Shown: piece after piece, positions 49,852-59,454 of the stretch
How the letters are laid out: every line of letters begins with the position of its first letter
Numbering within the stretch: position 1 is the stretch's first letter
NCBI GenBank assembly: GCA_964567665.1
Contig: CAZMNN010000003.1
Span: forward strand, 38,513-102,512
Length of the DNA stretch: 64,000 nt
Direction of reading: 5' to 3'
From: UBA1731 sp964567665
GTDB lineage: Bacteria > Verrucomicrobiota > Kiritimatiellia > RFP12 > UBA1067
Notes under the pieces: generated by a model
What the model saw: the letters and a program-made list of their open reading frames with translations, nothing else
Database searches by the model: none
Told to the model about the DNA's origin: nothing
Made by a program: the position numbers and the translations under genes

Positions 49852-52800
49852 TCATCTCAATATCAGACGGAAGCCGTTCTCAAGGCTCATGCGCCCTATG
49901 TCCGCGAACCCATCCCCCGAATACGCGAACGCAATCTCCTCCGAACCTGTCCCGGACAGCGGCATCCGCACAACGGAATCACCTGCTGTGAGCGTATGCT
50001 CCGTTTCGCCGTTTACGCGTATCACAAGTGAACCTCCGCCTGAGACTGCAATCCTGACAAGTGCAGCCCTTCCCGCATTCGGTGTGCGAAGAGTGGCTAA
50101 AAGAGATGCGGAATCGACAAGACGCACAAGACCGGACTCGGTCTCCACCACGTTCGGGGATGATGCCGATACTGCAAGCCGGCCACTGATGTCTTTCGCG
50201 TAGACCGGACGCCAATCCGATTCCAGCGCACCGACGTCACGCACTCCGTTGTAGACGCGCTGGCCGCCAAGAAGATCCCTCTCCTCGCCAAAGGAGGAAA
50301 GCGAAGCGTCCGCCTTGTCGATGGCGACGTTCCCGGCGAGAGGCCGGCCATCCTCGTCGATTGACATATCGGCGATGGACACGAGAACGTTGCCCGCTCC
50401 CTCCGCGATGGACGGACGATATGAGGTATGCGTCACAAGACCGCCCACATTCGTCGCGAAGCAGCAGTTTGCGAAGTTCGTTGTTCCGACCCTTCCCTCA
50501 TCCCACGGACCGAGCTGCCCGCGTATCAGCGAATTCACCACCGAATGTGCTTTGCGACTTGCCGATCCGCCTATCGAGTCCAGTACGGTGCATGAATCTA
50601 CGGCCCTGTAGTAGAAGAAGCCGCCCCACCCACTCTCCTCCATGCACACGTTGTTCCGCGTAAGGCATCCGTACTGCTCTGCGTCCGTAGTCGCTCCGCC
50701 GCCGTAGAGCGCAACGTTGCCGTCGAACACACAGTTTACGGAAGTGGCCAAAAATACGCCGCCGCCACGAAATGCCGTATTGCAGGTAAATACGCAGTTG
50801 CTAACGCGGCTGGACGCACTCGACGATGCCACTCCCGCGCCACATCCATCTGTGTCATAATGCAGTCCCTTGCCGCCGTCGTTCGCACCGCGTGTGAAGC
50901 AGTTCGTGAACGTAAAGCCGCAGACGGATGCGTCGTCCATTAGAAACAGTCCGCGAACCGCATTCCGTCCCATGCCTGTCTCCACCACGGAGCGGTAGCT
51001 TTCGGCTGATGTGCTGTCAACCGCCGTCGCAGGTGCGCCCTCGATGTACGTCACTGATGCACCGTCGCGTGAAGCAAGCGTGACGCCCTGCGGAACGACA
51101 CCGCGCGCGTGTACGCTCTTTGCCGAATCCTGTATCACCGTCCCTTCACGATAGATGCCTGGCAACGCCATAACCGTCTGCCCTTCCGCAAGGTTCCTGT
51201 TCGACAGCGCCGCAGCGAGCGTCCTGAACGCCATGGACGCATTGTATCCGAACTTCTCGGTGTCACTGCCGTTCACCGCATCGACGTACCATGTCGAGGA
51301 ATAGAGCGGCATCACGGCCACATCTGTGCCGGATACGGTCAGCGTCGGAATTCCCGCCATCGATTCCTCAAAAAGGTTTGTGACGCCGTTGACGACAAAG
51401 CCGGCCACCGGAAGCGTTGAACCTGGCGCAAAGCCGACCGTCAATGTTTCGCCGGGCGACAGTTCGTTGTAGCCAGGTGTGCCGCCGGCGACGACCTTCA
51501 CACCCTCTCCCTTCGATACGTATATGCCGCCAGAGCGCGTCTCCTGCACCGCACCCGCCGCGAACCGTCCATCGCCATCGAATCTCCATGGATTGCCGTT
51601 GAAGTCCGTGGGACACACATACCACCATGATTCGCCGATTTCGCCATCCTGCGGGATGGTGGCGGCGGTCAGCGCCGGCGACTGCGAGAAGAGCCGCCCG
51701 TCAAGCGGGTCTGCATCGCATATCATCGGATCCGCCGATATGCATCCTGCACCCTCGGACGAGAACCCGTTCAGGACGCATCCGTTCACCCCGCCCCTTG
51801 AGAAGGTTGCCGCTCCCTTGCCGCGATCAATGACGCAGTTTACGGCAAAATCGGCAAGGATTCCGCCTGTGCCCCAGATCGCACGCGCACCATCGCCGAT
51901 GAACGTCGTGCTGTAGAGCTTCGTGACGTAGGCATTCCAATTGCCGAGATATGGATAAGCGTTCGACGGCGCTGCGACAAAGTTGTCGCCTATGACGCAC
52001 GAAATGAAAATCGGATCTACGGCAAGTCCGGTTCCGCCGTCGTTGCCGCTGATGAGACACCTCTCGAAGCGGGCTGTGCCGATTGCATAGTTCTTGCCAA
52101 CGTTGTTTGTGATGATGCAATCCGCAATCTCGAGATCGCGGCCGTACGAATAGATCGCTCCGCGTCCGTCTGCGTTTTGCCATTCTACGTTGCTGCCGGA
52201 ATATCCGCCCGTAATCGTCACGCCCTGCACCTGTGCGGATGAATTCAGCGCCACGACAAGCGTTGCGTCTGGTCCGAACGTGCCGTTGTCGGGATCGGGG
52301 GCACCGACCACGACAGTCCTCTCCGCTCCCTGAAGCCCGCGCACCGTGATGTTCTTGCTCCCGAACATCAGCCGCGCCTTCATTATGTTGTTCACGATGC
52401 CATAGCCCTCGGAATATGAGCCTGGCCGCAAAAGAATCAACCCAGTGCTCGCAATCGAATCCACTGCAGCCTGAATTGTCCTGTATGGTCTCTCCGCCGA
52501 TCCATCCGCCGCATCGGCATCCGCTTCCGGGTCGCACCAGCGCACATTGTCGGATTCGTAGCTCGCTGAAACCGTCAGCGTTGCATCCTTCGAGCGTGGC
52601 GGTATGAACCAGGTTGAATTCCAGCTGTTCCCTTCGCCACGCACTGGCAGACGGGTCGAGCGGATTGGGGACGAGATTCCGTTGACGACATCCACATACC
52701 CAGAATCTGACAGATTGAAGCGGCGGAACTCATAGCCATTCCGCGACACGGCGTGTATACGAAGGCTGGATGGATATGACGGCAGGTAGGCCCATGCCGC

Positions 52801-54024
52801 CGCAATATGCGGACTGTCTACCCCGTCAAAGCTTATGTTGCCGTCCTGGGCGCAGATCGCCCCGCATTGCGGCTCTACAACCGTCTGCGATGCTCCGGCA
52901 CAGATTGCCGTGGCGTTGGACGCTATCACGTTCCCGTAGATGTCCCTAAACCGATCCACGCCGGACGGAAGAGGAAAGAGTGATTCGTCAGCAAGTGCAT
53001 CCACCCTGCCTGCCGTTTCGGCTGCCGAACGCTTGCGTATGCGGATGTCGCCGGCGGCCGGGGCGATCAACGAACGTGTCGAGACTGCGTCAATCACATG
53101 GTTGCTGCTGCATCCGCCGTTCCTTTCCGCACATCCGTCATTTGAGCTGAAGTCAGATATCGAATGGATGCAGGAATGGTATTTTGTCCCGTTGAGGGAA
53201 TTGTTCTTGTGGCGGTTGTTGACGAACGTCGTGTTGACGAACTGCCCATGGATGTTGACCGAACTGCTGTCGGGCTTTGTGCGGTCGTCGCGGCTTACGG
53301 CGCTGTTGCCGGAATAGCGCGAATTCATTGCATTGCTCCGGAAGAACGAACTCGGCATTGCGCCATCCGCATTCTTGTAGAACACGTTGCCCTCCATCCT
53401 GCACCGCACGATCGACCCGCCGCACACGATTGAGTGGGCGCCGTAGCAGTTCGTGATCACGCAGTCAACCAAGGCAAACGACTTCGGGAAATCGGTGTCA
53501 CCGTTAGTGCAGAGCACGGCGGCGCCGCCACCCTGAAACTGATGGTTCATGTCCCGCGTCGCCCCGTCACGCAAGGTGAATCCCTCAACTACGATCTCCT
53601 TTCCGCTTGCCGTCGTCATCTCAACATCGATGCACCGCACTGCAGACCCGTAGTCGTCGGCAAGGCCATACCCTCCGGTCGGCCCAAGTTTGCCGACTAT
53701 GTGCGTCGCAGCGGCACCGTCTCTCGAGACTATGCGCATACTCTTGGCTCCGAGGTGAAGACGGCTTCGTCCCCACCAGTGCGTCGATTCGAGACCGCGC
53801 CCGACGTCATTGCTGTACACGCCAGGATAGACAATGATCGTCGAATCCTCCTGCGCCTTGTTGTACATGGCCTGAATGGTAGCCATCGCCCTTTCCGGCG
53901 CAGTGCCGTCATTGCTGTCGCTGCCGCCAACTGCGTCAACATAGTAGGTGGCAGTTGTGAATGCCGCCGATGCGGAAAGCGCAACGAAAACGGACGCTGC
54001 GGCTGAAATCCTCCTCAAGTCCAT
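49852..54024 (-). CDS. Secreted three-module right-handed beta-helix protein (DUF1565-like)
   Basis: 1,390 aa with a signal peptide (RRISAAASVFVALSASAAFT). It is built of three beta-helix modules, each starting with a [Y/W]-x-V-D-A-x-x-G-S-D / D-P-E-A-D type strand and a T-I-Q-A or T-L-A-A segment: about residue 26 (TYYVDAVGGSDSNDG), about 492 (DPEADADAADGS...TIQAAVDS) and about 910 (WYVDAVNGSDTEKFG). Each contains runs of G-x-T-x-x-G and cysteine-rich strand turns. The C-terminus is a small beta-sandwich (RIAVSGGGSLVIRVNGETEH). No catalytic site is recognised, so it may bind or present polysaccharide. A good promoter lies upstream, and the next gene starts 25 bp downstream. Confidence 0.75.
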   Translation of the reverse strand: MDLRRISAAASVFVALSASAAFTTATYYVDAVGGSDSNDGTAPERAMATIQAMYNKAQEDSTIIVYPGVYSNDVGRGLESTHWWGRSRLHLGAKSMRIVSRDGAAATHIVGKLGPTGGYGLADDYGSAVRCIDVEMTTASGKEIVVEGFTLRDGATRDMNHQFQGGGAAVLCTNGDTDFPKSFALVDCVITNCYGAHSIVCGGSIVRCRMEGNVFYKNADGAMPSSFFRSNAMNSRYSGNSAVSRDDRTKPDSSSVNIHGQFVNTTFVNNRHKNNSLNGTKYHSCIHSISDFSSNDGCAERNGGCSSNHVIDAVSTRSLIAPAAGDIRIRKRSAAETAGRVDALADESLFPLPSGVDRFRDIYGNVIASNATAICAGASQTVVEPQCGAICAQDGNISFDGVDSPHIAAAWAYLPSYPSSLRIHAVSRNGYEFRRFNLSDSGYVDVVNGISSPIRSTRLPVRGEGNSWNSTWFIPPRSKDATLTVSASYESDNVRWCDPEADADAADGSAERPYRTIQAAVDSIASTGLILLRPGSYSEGYGIVNNIMKARLMFGSKNITVRGLQGAERTVVVGAPDPDNGTFGPDATLVVALNSSAQVQGVTITGGYSGSNVEWQNADGRGAIYSYGRDLEIADCIITNNVGKNYAIGTARFERCLISGNDGGTGLAVDPIFISCVIGDNFVAAPSNAYPYLGNWNAYVTKLYSTTFIGDGARAIWGTGGILADFAVNCVIDRGKGAATFSRGGVNGCVLNGFSSEGAGCISADPMICDADPLDGRLFSQSPALTAATIPQDGEIGESWWYVCPTDFNGNPWRFDGDGRFAAGAVQETRSGGIYVSKGEGVKVVAGGTPGYNELSPGETLTVGFAPGSTLPVAGFVVNGVTNLFEESMAGIPTLTVSGTDVAVMPLYSSTWYVDAVNGSDTEKFGYNASMAFRTLAAALSNRNLAEGQTVMALPGIYREGTVIQDSAKSVHARGVVPQGVTLASRDGASVTYIEGAPATAVDSTSAESYRSVVETGMGRNAVRGLFLMDDASVCGFTFTNCFTRGANDGGKGLHYDTDGCGAGVASSSASSRVSNCVFTCNTAFRGGGVFLATSVNCVFDGNVALYGGGATTDAEQYGCLTRNNVCMEESGWGGFFYYRAVDSCTVLDSIGGSASRKAHSVVNSLIRGQLGPWDEGRVGTTNFANCCFATNVGGLVTHTSYRPSIAEGAGNVLVSIADMSIDEDGRPLAGNVAIDKADASLSSFGEERDLLGGQRVYNGVRDVGALESDWRPVYAKDISGRLAVSASSPNVVETESGLVRLVDSASLLATLRTPNAGRAALVRIAVSGGGSLVIRVNGETEHTLTAGDSVVRMPLSGTGSEEIAFAYSGDGFADIGRMSLENGFRLILR

Positions 54025-54058
54025 GCAAGACCTCCTGTCTCGTTAAAACATGGATGCA

Positions 54059-54088
54059 ATTATACAGCAATCGGCCTTTTTTTTTCAA
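54059..54088 (-). promoter_or_regulatory. Promoter of the beta-helix/giant-enzyme operon
   Basis: -35 TTGAAA (54,083-54,088), 18-bp spacer containing an A-tract, -10 TATAAT (54,059-54,064). An AGGAGG ribosome binding site follows, before the ATG at 54,024. The rest of the 165-bp gap shows nothing further. Confidence 0.75.
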
Positions 54089-54189
54089 GTAGCAAATTCA
54101 ACCCGATTATAGCCGACATCGCCCGGCACGGCAGTCGTGCGTATGCTGCCATATCGGACGATGTCAACCACCGGGTGTCGCAGAATGCA

Positions 54190-56049
54190 TCACGGCATCG
54201 GTGCATCCTTCAACTGACGGATGACCTTCTCGTGAGCCGCCTTGAGAACGGCGGGATTGTACTTTACGACGCGGCGGTCGTACGTCATCAATCCGTTGAT
54301 CTCGATCTCGACGTCCGTCGTCTGCGTGTACACGCTTCCGGCAAGACCCTTGCCGACGAGTTCGCCGAGACGATCCATCAGTCCGAGATACGTCTTCTCA
54401 AGTCCTTCGCGGGTGGCGGTGTCCTTGATTCCGCCGTACCCCCAGTTTCCCTGTCCATCCTTGTTCACCTTCCACAGATGCCCTTCGACGGGATGTCCCA
54501 GCCCGCCAAACTCTCCAAGAAGAGAAATCCGGTGCTCATTGACCGGCAGCATCTCAGGGCCGCGATAAATATGTGCGTCAACCGTATCTGCCGCCTCGCA
54601 CACGCCAGTCGGCTTGTGGGATGTCTCAACACGCTCACTCCACTTCAGCCAGCCGGTCGGAAGCAAGTGCCCCCCCTCCCAGTCCCAGCAGCCCGATGGC
54701 CCGTTCACGAGACGCGTAGGATCGTACCTGCGCGTGAAGTCGAGCATCGAGTGCGTAAGGAACTCGCCGGGCTGCGACCATCCCTCGTTGTACGGATTCC
54801 ACATGACGATTGACGGCACGGCCTGCAGCGCATCCATCATTTCCTTCTGCTCCTGTCTCTGAAGCCAATAGCGGGCCGTCGTCTCCGCGAGCATTGGAGA
54901 TTTCCAGCTGCCGTTTCCACTTGGCAGATCCTGTATCACAAGGAGACCCATCTTGTCGCAAAGATAATAGTAGCGCAGGGGTTCGACCTTGATGTGCTTG
55001 CGCATGGTGTTGAACCCGCAGTCCTTGAGCGTCTGTATGTCAAATGCCATCGCCTCGTCGGACGGCGGAGTGAGAAGTCCGTCCGGCCACCACCCCTGGT
55101 CAAGGGTCGCCATCACATAGTACGGGCGGTTGTTGAGGAAGAAGCGCAGATGTCCGTCTGCGTCCTTGCCCTTTGCGAACTTGCGCATTCCGAAATATCC
55201 CCTGACGCTATCCGCTCCGCACCGCGCAGTGAAATCGTAGAGGTTCGGCTCTTCTGGGCTCCAGAGCCTGAAATCAGAGGGCATCTTGACCGTAGCGACA
55301 CCGTCCACGCTCGTCGCCTTGACCCCGGCCACCGAAACCTCGACCTCCGGAACACTGAACTTTGGACTGTGTACGTCGAACTTCAGGCTGACTGTCCCGG
55401 CATCGATGTCCGCAACGACCGTATAGCCTTTGATGTACGTCTCCGGCACATATTCCATCCACACCGTCTGCCAAATGCCGGACATTCGCGTGTAGAAGCA
55501 CCCTGCCGGCGCGAACGACTGCTTGCCGCGCGAATTGACGAAATCCTCGGTGGGATCCCACACGCACACGGTGAGCTCGTTCGGGCCGTCCTTCACGTAG
55601 TCTGTGATGTCAAGCGTGAACGGATTGTTTCCGCCTTCGTGCGGAGCATCCGTCACTTCGTTGTGTCCAATGAACACCATCGTGCGGAAATCGACCGCGC
55701 CGAAGTGCAGGAGGATGCGCTCGCCCTGCCGCTTCACGCAGTCGATTGTGCGCGTATACCACAGGAATTCGTTGCTTTCGAGCAGACGGCCAACACCGGA
55801 AAGCTTCGACTCAATCGCGAACGGCACGACGATCTTCCCGTTCCACCGCTCTGGCCTTCCGGGCGTATTTGTGACGGATGTCACTGCGTAGTCCCACTCT
55901 CCGTTGAGGCACGTCCAGTTCTGGCGCACCATCTGCGGGCGCGGATATTCACGCCACGCATTCTCCGCCGTCACCTTGTCGCCGAACGGCGTCGTCATCG
56001 GGTTTGAGCATAAGGCAACAGCCAACAGCGGCATCATCGTCAATGTCAT
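54190..56049 (-). CDS. Exported GH2-family glycoside hydrolase (copy A)
   Basis: 619 aa from the ATG at 56049, which has AAGGAA upstream; the 5' extension to 56115 lacks family similarity. Short signal peptide (LTMMPLLAVALC). GH2 layout: N-terminal jelly-roll binding domain (RQNWTCLNGEWDYAV...; FGAVDFRTMVFIGH), an Ig-like middle (about 225-300), and a TIM barrel with acid/base Glu422 in NPYNEGW and nucleophile Glu513 in LGEFGGLG. The family includes beta-galactosidases, beta-glucuronidases and mannosidases; the substrate is not readable. It has a TATAAT box of its own and lies downstream of its paralogue. Confidence 0.9.
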   Translation of the reverse strand: MTLTMMPLLAVALCSNPMTTPFGDKVTAENAWREYPRPQMVRQNWTCLNGEWDYAVTSVTNTPGRPERWNGKIVVPFAIESKLSGVGRLLESNEFLWYTRTIDCVKRQGERILLHFGAVDFRTMVFIGHNEVTDAPHEGGNNPFTLDITDYVKDGPNELTVCVWDPTEDFVNSRGKQSFAPAGCFYTRMSGIWQTVWMEYVPETYIKGYTVVADIDAGTVSLKFDVHSPKFSVPEVEVSVAGVKATSVDGVATVKMPSDFRLWSPEEPNLYDFTARCGADSVRGYFGMRKFAKGKDADGHLRFFLNNRPYYVMATLDQGWWPDGLLTPPSDEAMAFDIQTLKDCGFNTMRKHIKVEPLRYYYLCDKMGLLVIQDLPSGNGSWKSPMLAETTARYWLQRQEQKEMMDALQAVPSIVMWNPYNEGWSQPGEFLTHSMLDFTRRYDPTRLVNGPSGCWDWEGGHLLPTGWLKWSERVETSHKPTGVCEAADTVDAHIYRGPEMLPVNEHRISLLGEFGGLGHPVEGHLWKVNKDGQGNWGYGGIKDTATREGLEKTYLGLMDRLGELVGKGLAGSVYTQTTDVEIEINGLMTYDRRVVKYNPAVLKAAHEKVIRQLKDAPMP

Positions 56050-56086
56050 GTCATTTCCTTTTCTGTTTACGTCCCAGCGGTCGCAA

Positions 56087-56092
56087 ATTATA
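56087..56092 (-). promoter_or_regulatory. -10 box (TATAAT) of GH2 copy A
   Basis: TATAAT on the minus strand, 38 bp before the ATG at 56,049. The -35 at 17 bp (GTGTCT) is poor. It suggests copy A is transcribed on its own, after the hairpin that ends copy B. Confidence 0.45.
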
Positions 56093-56142
56093 TCACACCG
56101 ACGACACGGAGACACGAAGCGGAATTCATGATTGGCGACCTA

Positions 56143-56190
56143 TCCCTGCACAAAAGCGCGGAAACGTGTTTCCGCGCTTTTGTGCAGGGA
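56143..56190. repeat. Perfect 23-bp inverted repeat between the GH2 genes
   Basis: Two exactly complementary 23-nt arms (56,143-56,165 and 56,168-56,190; arm ends TCCCTGCAC and GTGCAGGGA) separated by only 2 nt. It is a very stable hairpin just past the stop of GH2 copy B. No U-run follows on the minus strand. It may act as a bidirectional terminator or mRNA stabiliser. Confidence 0.8.
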
Positions 56191-56235
56191 ATCCTTTGAA
56201 GAGAACTGCTTAATTTGCCGATTGCAGATAGCGGT

Positions 56236-58086
56236 TTACTTCACAAGTCTGATGACCTTCTCGTGTGCGGCCTTGAGGACGGCGGGGTTGTACTTCATGA
56301 CGCGACGATCATACGTCATAAGTCCGTTGATCTCGATCTCGACGTCCGTCGTCTGCGTGTACACGCTTCCGGCAAGACCCTTGCCGACGAGTTCCCCAAG
56401 ACGATCCATCAGGCCAAGATACGTCTTCTCAAGTCCCTCGCGTGTGGCGGTGTCCTTGATTCCGCCATACCCCCAGTTTCCGCGCCCGCCGGGCTTGACC
56501 TTCCACAGGTGGTCTTCCACCGGATGCCCAAGACCTCCGAACTCGCCGAGGAACGAGATGCGGCGGCTGTTGACCGGCGGCATGTCCGGTCCGCGGTATT
56601 TGTGGTAGTCGATGACGTCACCCGCTTCGCACACGCCGTCAGGCTTGTGGCTTGTGAGCGTCGGCGGACCGTTGAACGCATTTGGACGGATGATGCCGCC
56701 CTCCCAGTCCCACCAGCCGGACGACCCGTTGACAAGCCGCGTCGAATCGTAGCGGCGCACGAAGTCGAGCATGGAATGCGTCAGGAACTCGCCGGGCTGC
56801 GACCAGCCCTCGTTGTACGGACACCACATCACCACGGACGGCGAATTGTGGAGGTTGTCCATGATCTCCTTCATCTCCGTGCGCTGAAGCCAGTACCTCG
56901 CAACCGTCTCCGGTTTGCCGGGGCTGATGTGATCGTGCGCACCGCTCGGCAGATCCTGCAGCACGAGGATGCCCATCGTGTCGCAGAGGTGGTAGTAGCG
57001 CATCGGTTCAACCTTGATGTGCTTGCGCATCATGTTGAAGCCGCAATCCTTGAGCGTCTTGATGTCGAACGCCATCGCCTCGTCGGACGGCGGCGTGAGA
57101 AGGCCATCCGGCCACCACCCCTGGTCAAGCGTGCCCATGATGTAGTACGGTCTGTTGTTCAGGAAGAAGCGCAGATGACCGTCGGCATCCTTCCCCTTTG
57201 AGAACTTGCGCATCCCAAAGTAGCCGCGAACTTCGTCCTCGCCGAACTTCGCCGTGAATCCATAGAGATGCGGATTCTCCGGACTCCAGAGAGAGAAGCC
57301 CGCCGGCATCCTGACCGTCAGGCGAGAATCGCCTGACTGCGCCGCGACAGCCTCTCCGCCCTTCGCGAACACCTTGACGTCGATCTTTGCAGGACGCGCC
57401 CCGCCCCGGAGATCGAAGTCGAACACAACCTCTCCCTTGTCGATGTCGGGCGTGACCTTGTAGCCGACGATGTATGCCTCAGGCACCTCCTCAAGCCACA
57501 CCGTCTGGATGATTCCGGAGGAGCGCGTGTAGTAGCAACCTTCCGGGACGAACGCCTGCTTTCCGCGCGAATTCACGAACGCCTCGGTCGGATCCCACAC
57601 ACAGACAGTGAGGTCATTCTCGCCGTCCTTCACATAGTCCGTGACGTCGAGCGTGAACGGATTGTTTCCGCCCTCATGCGGCACGTCCGTCACCTCATCG
57701 TGTCCGATGAACACCATCGTGCGGAAGTCTACCGCGCCGAAGTGCAGGAGGATGCGTCTGCCGGCCTTCGGCGAGCAGACGATCTTTCGCGTATACCACA
57801 GAAACTCGTCCTTCTCAAGCAGACGGCCCACGCCGGACAGCTTCGACTCGATGGCAAACGGCACGACAATCTTCCCGTCCCACCGCTCCGGACGTCCCGG
57901 CGTGTTGGTGACTGACGTCACCGCGTAGTCCCACTCCCCGTTGAGGCACGTCCAGTTGGAACGCACCATCTGCGGACGCGGATAGTCCCGCCACGCATTC
58001 GCGGCCGTCACCTTGTCGCCGAACGGCGTCGTCATCGGGTTCACACAGAAGGCCGCAGCCAGCAGCGGCACCATCGTCAACGTCAT
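56236..58086 (-). CDS. Exported GH2-family glycoside hydrolase (copy B)
   Basis: 616 aa, start MTLTMVPLLAAAFC with AAGGAG upstream. Same architecture as copy A, with acid/base Glu426 in CPYNEGW and nucleophile Glu515 in LGEFGGLG. N- and C-terminal parts are almost the same as copy A, while the middle (Ig-like domain, about 225-300) has diverged. A 72-nt block near the 3' end is identical in the two genes (56,323-56,394 versus 54,292-54,363), suggesting recent duplication or gene conversion. Paralogues with the same catalytic residues but a different middle domain may differ in substrate. Confidence 0.9.
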   Translation of the reverse strand: MTLTMVPLLAAAFCVNPMTTPFGDKVTAANAWRDYPRPQMVRSNWTCLNGEWDYAVTSVTNTPGRPERWDGKIVVPFAIESKLSGVGRLLEKDEFLWYTRKIVCSPKAGRRILLHFGAVDFRTMVFIGHDEVTDVPHEGGNNPFTLDVTDYVKDGENDLTVCVWDPTEAFVNSRGKQAFVPEGCYYTRSSGIIQTVWLEEVPEAYIVGYKVTPDIDKGEVVFDFDLRGGARPAKIDVKVFAKGGEAVAAQSGDSRLTVRMPAGFSLWSPENPHLYGFTAKFGEDEVRGYFGMRKFSKGKDADGHLRFFLNNRPYYIMGTLDQGWWPDGLLTPPSDEAMAFDIKTLKDCGFNMMRKHIKVEPMRYYHLCDTMGILVLQDLPSGAHDHISPGKPETVARYWLQRTEMKEIMDNLHNSPSVVMWCPYNEGWSQPGEFLTHSMLDFVRRYDSTRLVNGSSGWWDWEGGIIRPNAFNGPPTLTSHKPDGVCEAGDVIDYHKYRGPDMPPVNSRRISFLGEFGGLGHPVEDHLWKVKPGGRGNWGYGGIKDTATREGLEKTYLGLMDRLGELVGKGLAGSVYTQTTDVEIEINGLMTYDRRVMKYNPAVLKAAHEKVIRLVK

Positions 58087-58139
58087 GCTTTTCTTTCTCC
58101 TTTTTGTGTCGTTACCTGTTGCAGTCTGAAGTGTCGAAG

Positions 58140-58145
58140 ATTATA
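58140..58145 (-). promoter_or_regulatory. Possible -10 box (TATAAT) of GH2 copy B
   Basis: TATAAT on the minus strand overlaps the stop codon of the formylglycine-generating-enzyme-like gene. No clear -35 is present at standard spacing. Low-confidence candidate. Confidence 0.3.
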
Positions 58146-59409
58146 GCGCAACCGGGATTGCAAGCACAAGCCGGAAACCGAGCGAGCCGTCCCGGCCGTT
58201 AGGAGCGGTGTGGTTGCGGTTTCCTGAACGGTTGTGTGCGGCACGGACGTTCCATGCACCGCCGCGCCTCACGCGCTCAGTACCGGACTCCGGCCCGACA
58301 ATCGAATCGTAGCCAAGCGGAGACGTCTGCCACCAATCAAGACACCACTCGTACACATTGCCGAGCATATCGTAGAGACCCCATGCGTTCGGTTCATACG
58401 AGCCGACATTCGCTGTGCCGCCAGCTGACGGATGTGTTTCCGGCGGAGGGTTGCTGTTCGGGTCAGGACATCCGCCGTTGTATTTGTAGCGGGCAATCGC
58501 GTCAATGTTCGTCGAGATTTCATAGGCGATAAGCTCCTGGCCGTTGTTGAGCGCCGTCCCCGTCCCGGCACGACACGCAAACTCCCATTCCGCTTCCGTC
58601 GGCAGATCGAACTGCAAGCCTGTCCGCGTCCGCAGCTTTCCGATGAACGACGTGGACAGAACGGCGTGACCGTCCGCGGGCCAATCGTATCCGTCCGCAG
58701 CCTTGCCGCGCAGATCCTCCCACGACACCTGCTCAACGGGACGCAAGTCGTCATACCCGGATGCTTTGAAATACGCATTCCATTTCGCTCCATTGATGAT
58801 GTTGAACTGCGCCTGTGTGAACTCATACACACCCATGTAGTAGTCGTTCGTCAGCGTCACGACATGCATCGCCTCTTGGGTCGGATCGGCGCCAATGCCT
58901 CCAACAGGTGAACCCATGCTCCACGACACGTTCGCAGCCGGAATCTTGCGCATGAGAAGCATGGTCGTCTTGTAGACGTCGTTCGATACGCCGCCCGGAA
59001 CGGACGCAAGGTCGGCGTAGTACTGCACCTCGCCGCCGTTGCCGTCGATCGGCACGATCATCACATCTGGCGGCGTGTCTAACGCCCATGCGGTCACGAC
59101 CGCCGTCACGCCGGAATCGATCTTGTGTCCCGGCCACGCCTTTCGGGCGCGCCACGTCATCGTCCGCGCACCGGGCTGAACGACCTTGTTCACGTCCCCT
59201 GAGAAATGCGTGAGATTCGCACCGCCGATCGATACGCCGTTCGTGCGGATGTCCACCGTCACAATCGCCGACTCGTCCGAGAGCGTGTACGTGACCGTCA
59301 CCGCACGGGAGGCATCCTGCGTCATCGTCACGTTGCTAACTGTCGGGGCGGACGCGAACGCCGCGCCGCAGACGGCGAGCGCCGCCATTGATGTCATCAG
59401 CTGTTTCAT
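58141..59409 (-). CDS. Exported SUMF1/FGE-fold protein lacking the catalytic cysteines
   Basis: 422 aa. Signal peptide (QLMTSMAALAVCGAAFASAP), then a beta-sandwich domain (SNVTMTQDASRAVTVTYTLSD...) common at the front of such proteins. The SUMF1 fold follows from about 150 (FIIN..., LPTEAEWEFACRAGTG, WGLYDMLGNVYEWCLDWW, VRRGGAWNVRAAHNRSGNRN, GSLGFRLVL). Real formylglycine-generating enzymes carry R-G-G-S-W-x-C-x4-C-R. Here those positions are Val and Asn (RGGAWNVRAAHNR), so it should not convert sulfatase cysteine. More likely a binding or structural C-type-lectin-like fold. Confidence 0.8.
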   Translation of the reverse strand: MKQLMTSMAALAVCGAAFASAPTVSNVTMTQDASRAVTVTYTLSDESAIVTVDIRTNGVSIGGANLTHFSGDVNKVVQPGARTMTWRARKAWPGHKIDSGVTAVVTAWALDTPPDVMIVPIDGNGGEVQYYADLASVPGGVSNDVYKTTMLLMRKIPAANVSWSMGSPVGGIGADPTQEAMHVVTLTNDYYMGVYEFTQAQFNIINGAKWNAYFKASGYDDLRPVEQVSWEDLRGKAADGYDWPADGHAVLSTSFIGKLRTRTGLQFDLPTEAEWEFACRAGTGTALNNGQELIAYEISTNIDAIARYKYNGGCPDPNSNPPPETHPSAGGTANVGSYEPNAWGLYDMLGNVYEWCLDWWQTSPLGYDSIVGPESGTERVRRGGAWNVRAAHNRSGNRNHTAPNGRDGSLGFRLVLAIPVAL

Positions 59410-59454
59410 GATTCTCAGTCCTTTCGTTTCTGTTTGGTTGATTGTCGTTGATTC

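Noticed and set aside
49852..54024. CRISPR-like periodicity in the beta-helix gene
   Set aside because: The repeats are coding-level strand repeats of variable length with no fixed spacers; nothing CRISPR-like occurs in the window.
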